Source of the DNA: DAMBHY01 sp032068765
GTDB lineage: Bacteria; Bacteroidota; Bacteroidia; Bacteroidales; Dysgonomonadaceae
Reading direction: 5' to 3'
Assembly (NCBI GenBank): GCA_032068765.1
Contig: DAMBHY010000011.1
Span: 1-64,000, forward strand
DNA: 64,000 nt
How positions within the stretch are numbered: position 1 is the stretch's first letter; the number at the start of each line of letters is the position of its first letter. Position numbers and translations under genes: made by a program. Below, one piece after another: positions 62,384-64,000 of the stretch. The notes beneath the pieces are model-generated. The model did no database searches. It was not told the origin of the DNA and saw only the letters and a list, made by a program, of their open reading frames with translations.

Positions 62384-62545
62384 TATCCCAAGTAGGACAA
62401 GTTTATCCTAAGCCGGATAATCTCCGCCCCAAATGGGACAACGTCCGTCTTAGTCAAGACATTCAATGTCCGAAGTAGGACGGACTCCGTCCGAGATGGA
62501 TAGCCTTCGTCCAAGATAGGACAAAGTCTGTCCAAGAAATACTTA
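62384..62545. repeat. 21-bp tandem array with short dyads (array 3)
   Basis: Eight units have GTCC-N6-GGAC-like dyads with left arms at 62385, 62405, 62426, 62447, 62468, 62489, 62509 and 62530: spacings 20, 21, 21, 21, 21, 20 and 21 bp. Paired changes keep the dyad: unit 2 has ATCC/GGAT and unit 4 has GTCT/AGAC instead of GTCC/GGAC. The last unit is cut short. The array fills the gap between the GT2 gene and the SpoIID/LytB gene. Confidence 0.87.
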
Positions 62546-62561
62546 AAGACTTCTATCTGTT

Positions 62562-64000
62562 TTATTTCAAATTCTTGCGCGCTTGCAATTCCCAAGTGCG
62601 GATGCGGTCTTTGTACAGGTTGTGACCGTTCATCTTTACGATGTCGAGCGACGCGTCAGAGTTGTCTTCCCAACGGCGACAAAGGTAAAGGACATCGTAA
62701 ATTCTTCCGATTTGGTAGTTGCGGGAGATATTCAATCCCAGGGCGTAATCTTCACCGTAACTGGTGTTAGGCACTTTTATTTCCCTCAATACAGGAGTGT
62801 AAAATGCGCGCGGAGCACCCAGCCCGTTGATGCGCAAAGCATTGTTGCGGCCGTTGTCAGGAGTCCATTCTTTGTGGTCGATGATGCCAGGAGGAATTTC
62901 TTCCATCGCGAAGTTAGTCATTTGGTACGTACCGACTACCATCGCGCAATTTTGTTCGTAAAAAGCATTTACTATTTTTTGCAACGTATTTTCATCGCTG
63001 TAAACGTCGTCGCTATCGAGCTGTACCACAAATTTTCCGCATTTTTCATTATGAACACCTAAGTTCCAGCATCCGCCAATTCCCAAATCGTCGCGTTCAG
63101 GGATGACGTGAATCAATCTTTCGTCCGCTTTAAATTCGTCAATCGCCTCCGTTGTTCCGTCTGATGAATGATTGTCCACAACAATAAGGTTGAAAGCAAA
63201 ATCTGTTTTTTGTTTCAAAACAGAATCGATAGCATCTTTAATAGTTTTGATACGGTTGCGAACAGGAATAAGCACGGATGCTTCTACAGGATAATTGCCT
63301 TTTTCAAAAGCTATTTTGGTGAATTTGGGTTCCAGATATGCTCCTACAACTTTCAGATGTTTGGTACATGCCTGCTCCATCTCAATCTGTACTTGACGAT
63401 TTTTGGGATCTACGTAGTCGAAAATTTTCTGACCTGACGCGCGGTTATCGTCTTCTATTTCGGTGTAGAGATATTCGTTGATGTGGGTCAACGGATAGTT
63501 TTGGGAAACTTTCAAACGCAAATCGTAAAAACCAGCGAAGGTGTATTTTTCGTTTTCCATCTTTTTAGCAGCTTCCATTAAAGCTTCCGCTTTATAAATC
63601 AACAGCGAACCAAAATTGAAATCATCACGCAAACTTCCTTCCTGATAGTCGATAACCGGATGGTTTTGTTTCACGCCTTCTTTTATTTCGTAATAATCGG
63701 CATACACCAATCCCGACTGGCTGTCATCGGCAATTTTCACCATTCTTTCCAACGCAAAATATCCCAGCCTCAACACTGTTGATTTTGTGTAGATAAGGGA
63801 ATAATCCGCATTTGACTTAGCGGCTATTTTTCGTACTGTTTCAGTGCTTTGTAGCGAGTCTATTTCTATATTTTGACATCCTTCAATCGTTTCAGTTACG
63901 TCAGAAGGAGACAGCAAAAAAATTTTGTTAATAAGTTCCGATTTCTTTAGTTCTTCCACAGTCTGCTTCGCAAATTGTGGCTCGGAAAAAAGAATGAATG
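62562..64000 (-). CDS. Glycosyltransferase family 2 protein (5' end outside window)
   Basis: The reading frame is open to the right edge, so the start lies beyond base 64000. The first codon proposed by a simple search, GTG at 63959, is probably internal: upstream residues (FSEPQFAKQTVEELKK) continue a natural N-terminus. The GT2 domain is in the centre (SVLIPVRNRIKTIKDAIDSV, LIVVDNHSSDGT, VQLDSDDVYSDE). The C-terminal part has GLGAPRAFY and SYGEDYALG. Acceptor and donor sugars are unknown. It is the first gene seen of the peptidoglycan-salvage run, with array 3 downstream. Confidence 0.88.
   Translation of the reverse strand, partial: FILFSEPQFAKQTVEELKKSELINKIFLLSPSDVTETIEGCQNIEIDSLQSTETVRKIAAKSNADYSLIYTKSTVLRLGYFALERMVKIADDSQSGLVYADYYEIKEGVKQNHPVIDYQEGSLRDDFNFGSLLIYKAEALMEAAKKMENEKYTFAGFYDLRLKVSQNYPLTHINEYLYTEIEDDNRASGQKIFDYVDPKNRQVQIEMEQACTKHLKVVGAYLEPKFTKIAFEKGNYPVEASVLIPVRNRIKTIKDAIDSVLKQKTDFAFNLIVVDNHSSDGTTEAIDEFKADERLIHVIPERDDLGIGGCWNLGVHNEKCGKFVVQLDSDDVYSDENTLQKIVNAFYEQNCAMVVGTYQMTNFAMEEIPPGIIDHKEWTPDNGRNNALRINGLGAPRAFYTPVLREIKVPNTSYGEDYALGLNISRNYQIGRIYDVLYLCRRWEDNSDASLDIVKMNGHNLYKDRIRTWELQARKNLK

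Noticed and set aside
62383..62595. 70-residue protein on the minus strand across array 3
   Set aside because: It covers the 21-bp repeats and the GT2 3' end in another frame; it is a by-product of the period.

Overview
The window looks like chromosome of an anaerobic, amino-acid-fermenting member of the Bacteroidetes, most likely order Bacteroidales. It is AT-rich. Several intergenic regions carry the Bacteroidetes sigma-A pattern (TTG about 19-21 bp upstream of TAnnTTTG). The genes include Bacteroidetes-type families such as DUF4295, DUF4468, HU-LysM membrane proteins and a TopA with C-terminal Toprim repeats. Genus cannot be settled from the sequence alone. I see no prophage, insertion sequence, rRNA or CRISPR array. 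The most 'accessory' gene is a lone GIY-YIG nuclease at 50.7-52.3 kb.

Layout. 0.4-11 kb: fabG with a TetR regulator, a GlsB-like membrane protein, an orphan TrpB2, a split chromate-transporter pair, topA, yigZ and a FUSC-family membrane protein. 11-19.8 kb: a nine-gene minus-strand cluster for glutamate breakdown through 3-methylaspartate. It holds glutamate mutase S, its partner protein L, mutase E, methylaspartate ammonia-lyase, an AtuA-like protein, a DUF4387 protein, a P-loop/SAD protein and a two-subunit class I hydratase that is a good mesaconase candidate. 20-22.2 kb: formate-THF ligase and a mini HExxH membrane protein. 22.3-29.7 kb: tRNA-Lys, an HU-TM-LysM protein with an HU-like partner, rimO, ftsY, rpmB-rpmG-DUF4295, a DUF4468 protein, a TPR protein, ribH, tRNA-Tyr and tRNA-Gly. 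29.7-39.7 kb: a MATE exporter, a PPIase lipoprotein and a DUF72 protein, then a minus-strand housekeeping run (yraN, yjbR-like, birA, pyrH, frr, rsgA, cls, aroK, ald). 39.8-47.4 kb: a small possible RHH protein, tadA, an HD hydrolase, a C26 peptidase and a proton-translocating transhydrogenase operon (pntAA-pntAB-pntB). 47.6-56.5 kb: an SMR exporter, a GH36 alpha-galactosidase, the GIY-YIG protein and methylmalonyl-CoA mutase (large and small subunits). 56.7-64 kb: a probable peptidoglycan-salvage operon (GT2, SpoIID/LytB, AmpG-like MFS, NamZ, NagX/MurT-like).

Together the B12-dependent glutamate mutase and methylmalonyl-CoA mutase, the transhydrogenase and formate-THF ligase fit a fermenter of amino acids that makes propionate/succinate and salvages cell-wall sugars.

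Two observations stand out. First, PntB carries three consecutive, nearly identical copies of its nucleotide-binding domain III instead of one, and all three have NYD where the 2'-phosphate-binding KRS motif is expected. Second, three unrelated intergenic loci hold short tandem arrays with periods of 42, 42 and 21 bp (multiples of the DNA helical repeat). Each unit contains a small dyad, and paired substitutions preserve the dyads.
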